Shown piece after piece: positions 5,260 to 7,439 of a stretch of DNA of 7,439 bases. Under the pieces are notes generated by a model that had not been told where the DNA came from, ran no database searches, and saw nothing but the letters and a program-made list of their open reading frames with translations. A program made the position numbers and the translations under genes. The stretch is from Nitriliruptorales bacterium. Lineage in GTDB: Bacteria; Actinomycetota; Nitriliruptoria; Euzebyales; Egibacteraceae. Where the stretch lies: positions 1 through 7,439 of the forward strand of contig SKPY01000290.1 of the NCBI GenBank assembly GCA_007119305.1. Reading direction: 5' to 3'. Numbering within the stretch: the stretch's first letter is position 1; each line of letters starts with the position of its first letter.

Positions 5260-6905
5260 CGCAACCTGTGCGCGTCAGCTTCTTCGGGGGTCTCGGCGAG
5301 ATCGGCGCCAACATGGCGACCGTCGAGGTCGACGGCCGCCTCGCGCTGCTCGACGTCGGGCTCACGTTCCCCGACGCCGAGCACTACGGCATCGACCTCA
5401 TCCTGCCGGACTGGGCGGCGCTGCGTGAGCGGGCTGGGGACGTGCACTGCGTGGTGCTTACCCACGGGCACGAGGATCACGTCGGCGCGCTCCCCTTCTT
5501 CCTGCGCGACTTCCCGAACACCCGGGTGTACGGCAGCCCGCTCACCCTCGGGCTCGTCCGCGCGCGGCTCGAGGAGCATCCCGACGTGTCCGCAGAGCTC
5601 GTCGACGTGGCCGCCGGCGACCGCTTCTCCGACGGCCCGTTCGACATCGAGCTCGTGACGGTCACCCATTCGATCCCCGACGGGTTCGCGGTCGCGTTGC
5701 ACACACCGCAGGGCACGGTCCTGCACTCCGGCGACTTCCGCCTGGACCAGACGCCGATCGACGGCAAGCCGACCGACCTGCCGCACCTCGCCGAGCTGGG
5801 CGACGCGGGGGTCGCGCTGCTGCTCGCCGACTCCACCAACGCCGACATGCCCGGCCACACGCAGAGCGAACGGGTCGTCGGTCACACGCTGCGCGACGTG
5901 ATCGGCGAGGCGCGGGGCCGCGTGGTGGTCACGACGTTCGCGAGCCACATCCACCGCGTGCAGCAGGTCATCGACGCGGCGCAAAGCAGCGGCCGCAAGG
6001 TGTGCTTCGTGGGCCGGTCCATGGTGCGCAACATGCCGATCGCCCGGGAGCTCGGCTACCTCGACTACGACGACGAGCACGTGGTCGAGCTCGGCGAGGT
6101 CGAGGGGGTCGACCGCCACCGGCTGGTGATCGTCTGCACCGGCTCGCAGGGGGAGCCGTACGCAGCGCTGTCGTTGATGGCCGCGGGCCAGCACCGCCAG
6201 ATCACCGTCGAGCCCGACGACACCGTGATCATGGCGTCGTCGGTCATCCCCGGCAACGAGTCGGCGATCTACCGGGCGATCAACGGCCTCATCCGCCACG
6301 GCGCGAAGGTGGTGCACAAAGGCGTCGCCGACGTGCACGTCTCCGGGCACGCGGCCGCGGACGAGCTCAAGTTCTTCCACAACATCGTCCGCCCCCGCGC
6401 GTTCGTGCCGGTGCACGGCGAGTACCGGCACATGGTCGCTCACGCGGTCATCGCCGCGGAGTGCGGCGTCGACCGCGACCAGATCTTCGTGTGCGAGGAC
6501 GGCGACACGGTCGAGCTCGCGGACGGGCGCGTGCGCCGGGGCAAGCCCTTCCGGGCGGGGCGCGTCTTCGTCGACGGCCTCGGCATCGGCGACGTCGGCA
6601 ACGCGGTCCTCCGTGACCGGGAGCGCCTGTCGAGCGAGGGGGTGTGCGTCGCGGTGATCACCCTCGACGCGCACGGCCGGCTGGCCGCTGTGCCGCAGGT
6701 GGTGCAGCAGGGCGTGATCTACGAGGTCGAGCAGGCGCACCTGCTCGACCTCGCTGCGAAGCTCGTGGCCGACGAGCTCGGGGATCAGGACCCGGCGGGG
6801 GAGACCTCGGTCGTCCGCCGCACGGTGGCGACCGCGCTCGGGCGCTTCTGGCGGGAGCAGACCGGCCGCCGGCCGACCATCCTTCCCCTGCTCGTGGAGC
6901 TCTGA
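5256..6905 (+). CDS. rnj: Ribonuclease J (metallo-beta-lactamase/beta-CASP RNase)
   Basis: 549 residues, close to the actinobacterial RNase J size. It is a zinc-dependent enzyme with 5'-3' exonuclease and endonuclease activity that matures rRNA and turns over mRNA in the cytoplasm. The N-terminus FFGGLGEIGANM is the classic RNase J opening. The metal motif HGHEDH (70-75) gives His70, His72, Asp74 and His75; His138 (VTHSIPD) and Asp160 (HSGDF) are further ligands. The beta-CASP part follows (VTTFASHIHR 225-234, GRSM 253-256, TGSQGEP 295-301), then HVSGHA (361-366) and PVHGEYRH (385-392), which complete the active site. The last 100 or so residues form the usual C-terminal domain. ATG 5256 overlaps the dapA stop by four bases, with GGAG at 5241-5244 as ribosome site. 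The same neighbours occur around mycobacterial rnj. All key residues are intact. Confidence 0.96.
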   Translation: MTQPVRVSFFGGLGEIGANMATVEVDGRLALLDVGLTFPDAEHYGIDLILPDWAALRERAGDVHCVVLTHGHEDHVGALPFFLRDFPNTRVYGSPLTLGLVRARLEEHPDVSAELVDVAAGDRFSDGPFDIELVTVTHSIPDGFAVALHTPQGTVLHSGDFRLDQTPIDGKPTDLPHLAELGDAGVALLLADSTNADMPGHTQSERVVGHTLRDVIGEARGRVVVTTFASHIHRVQQVIDAAQSSGRKVCFVGRSMVRNMPIARELGYLDYDDEHVVELGEVEGVDRHRLVIVCTGSQGEPYAALSLMAAGQHRQITVEPDDTVIMASSVIPGNESAIYRAINGLIRHGAKVVHKGVADVHVSGHAAADELKFFHNIVRPRAFVPVHGEYRHMVAHAVIAAECGVDRDQIFVCEDGDTVELADGRVRRGKPFRAGRVFVDGLGIGDVGNAVLRDRERLSSEGVCVAVITLDAHGRLAAVPQVVQQGVIYEVEQAHLLDLAAKLVADELGDQDPAGETSVVRRTVATALGRFWREQTGRRPTILPLLVEL

Positions 6906-6908
6906 CCC

Positions 6909-7439
6909 ATGGGGCGCTCCGACACGAAGAAGCAGGCCTCCACCACGAGGCGGAAGGCCGCGCCCGCGAAGCGGAAGTCGTCGGGGGGACGCAAGGCCGC
7001 GGCCAGGCGGCGGTCGACGAAGCAGCAGCAGGCCGAGCGCCGCGACCGTCTCCGCGACGTCTGGGGCGTCGCACTCCTCGTGCTCGCCGCGCTGGCTGCG
7101 CTCGGGTTGTGGACCGACGGGGCGGCGGGCTGGCTGGGCACGTTCCTCGAGCTCGCCTTCCGCGGGCTGCTGGGGATCTTCGGGCTGATCGCACCGGCCG
7201 TCCTCGCCGTGGCGGGCTTCGTCCTGCTGGCGGAGCCGCGGGCCGCTAACCCGCGCATCGCCGTCGGGGCCACCCTGGCCGCCATCGCCGTCCTCGGGCT
7301 GTGGCACCTGTGGGCTGGCGCGCCGGGGTTCGCCGCCGACCTGGGCGACCTGCACGGGGCGAGCGGCTGGGTCGGCGCCGCGGTGGTGTGGCCGCTCGTC
7401 GCACTGGCCGCCGCGGCAGGCGCGGCAGTGCTGCTCGCC
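6909..7439 (+). CDS. ftsK: FtsK/SpoIIIE-family DNA translocase, N-terminal membrane part, 3'-partial
   Basis: 177 codons stay open to the window end. ATG 6909 lies three bases after the rnj stop, with GGAG at 6896-6899 (nine-base spacer). The first 46 residues are a Lys/Arg/Ala-rich basic cytoplasmic tail. Hydrophobic segments follow at about 51-68 (VWGVALLVLAALAALGLW), 86-108, 116-135 and 153 to the end, the layout of the FtsK four-helix membrane anchor. The RecA-like motor, Walker motifs and gamma DNA-reading domain would lie beyond the window and cannot be checked. FtsK anchors at the division septum and pumps chromosomal DNA, helping dimer resolution at dif. Identity rests on the N-terminal membrane pattern plus the known rnj-ftsK neighbourhood of actinobacteria; another basic-tailed membrane protein is possible but less likely. 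Confidence 0.82.
   Translation, partial: MGRSDTKKQASTTRRKAAPAKRKSSGGRKAAARRRSTKQQQAERRDRLRDVWGVALLVLAALAALGLWTDGAAGWLGTFLELAFRGLLGIFGLIAPAVLAVAGFVLLAEPRAANPRIAVGATLAAIAVLGLWHLWAGAPGFAADLGDLHGASGWVGAAVVWPLVALAAAAGAAVLLA

Noticed and set aside
4764..7355. 863-codon open frame on the minus strand opposite dapA, rnj and ftsK
   Set aside because: It is the mirror of strongly G/C-biased third codon positions in rnj. Its translation is His/Arg/Asp/Val-rich with no recognisable domain, while the + strand encodes intact DapA, RNase J and FtsK.
1..7439. CRISPR arrays, insertion sequences, tRNA or rRNA genes
   Set aside because: No spaced direct repeats, transposase motifs, terminal inverted repeats or RNA-gene signatures seen on either strand.

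Overview
The window is very GC-rich (about 70% or more by eye) and densely coded. All six genes lie on the + strand, with strong G/C preference at third codon positions and GTG as well as ATG starts. Gene content and order point to a high-GC actinobacterium, probably a deep-branching lineage rather than a classic Streptomyces or Mycobacterium; the finer placement is a guess. The block dapA - rnj (RNase J) - ftsK, with a ThyX-family gene upstream, matches the thyX-dapA-rnj-(...)-ftsK neighbourhood known from mycobacteria and other actinobacteria. I see no tRNA, rRNA, CRISPR, insertion sequence or phage gene, so this looks like core chromosome with a small lineage-specific insertion.

Layout: (1) 1-1400, the 3' part of a two-domain ThyX-family protein whose beginning lies before the window. 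(2) 1405-2658, a membrane histidine-kinase-like protein with six predicted membrane segments and a good ATPase domain, but with leucine where the phosphoacceptor histidine should be. (3) 2659-2855, an intergenic stretch with a nested GC-rich hairpin cluster and small dyads. (4) 2856-3974, a cytoplasmic six-bladed BNR/Asp-box propeller. (5) 3971-4267, overlapping it by four bases, a 98-residue MoaD/ThiS-type ubiquitin-like protein ending in Gly-Gly. (6) 4268-4362, a short leader with a possible -10 element. (7) 4363-5259 dapA, overlapping by four bases (8) 5256-6905 rnj, followed after three bases by (9) 6909-7439, the membrane-anchoring N-terminus of an FtsK/SpoIIIE DNA translocase, cut by the window end.

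The right half is housekeeping: DapA commits aspartate semialdehyde to diaminopimelate and lysine, RNase J processes and degrades RNA, and FtsK moves chromosomal DNA at the septum. They share a transcript probably because of ancestral linkage rather than a common pathway. The left half is less ordinary. A ThyX-like protein carries the two halves of the ThyX signature in different domains, a kinase-like protein lacks its phosphorylation site, and a propeller is translationally coupled to a ubiquitin-like protein with no activating enzyme in sight. The propeller/ubiquitin-like pair is the best candidate here for an uncharacterised system.
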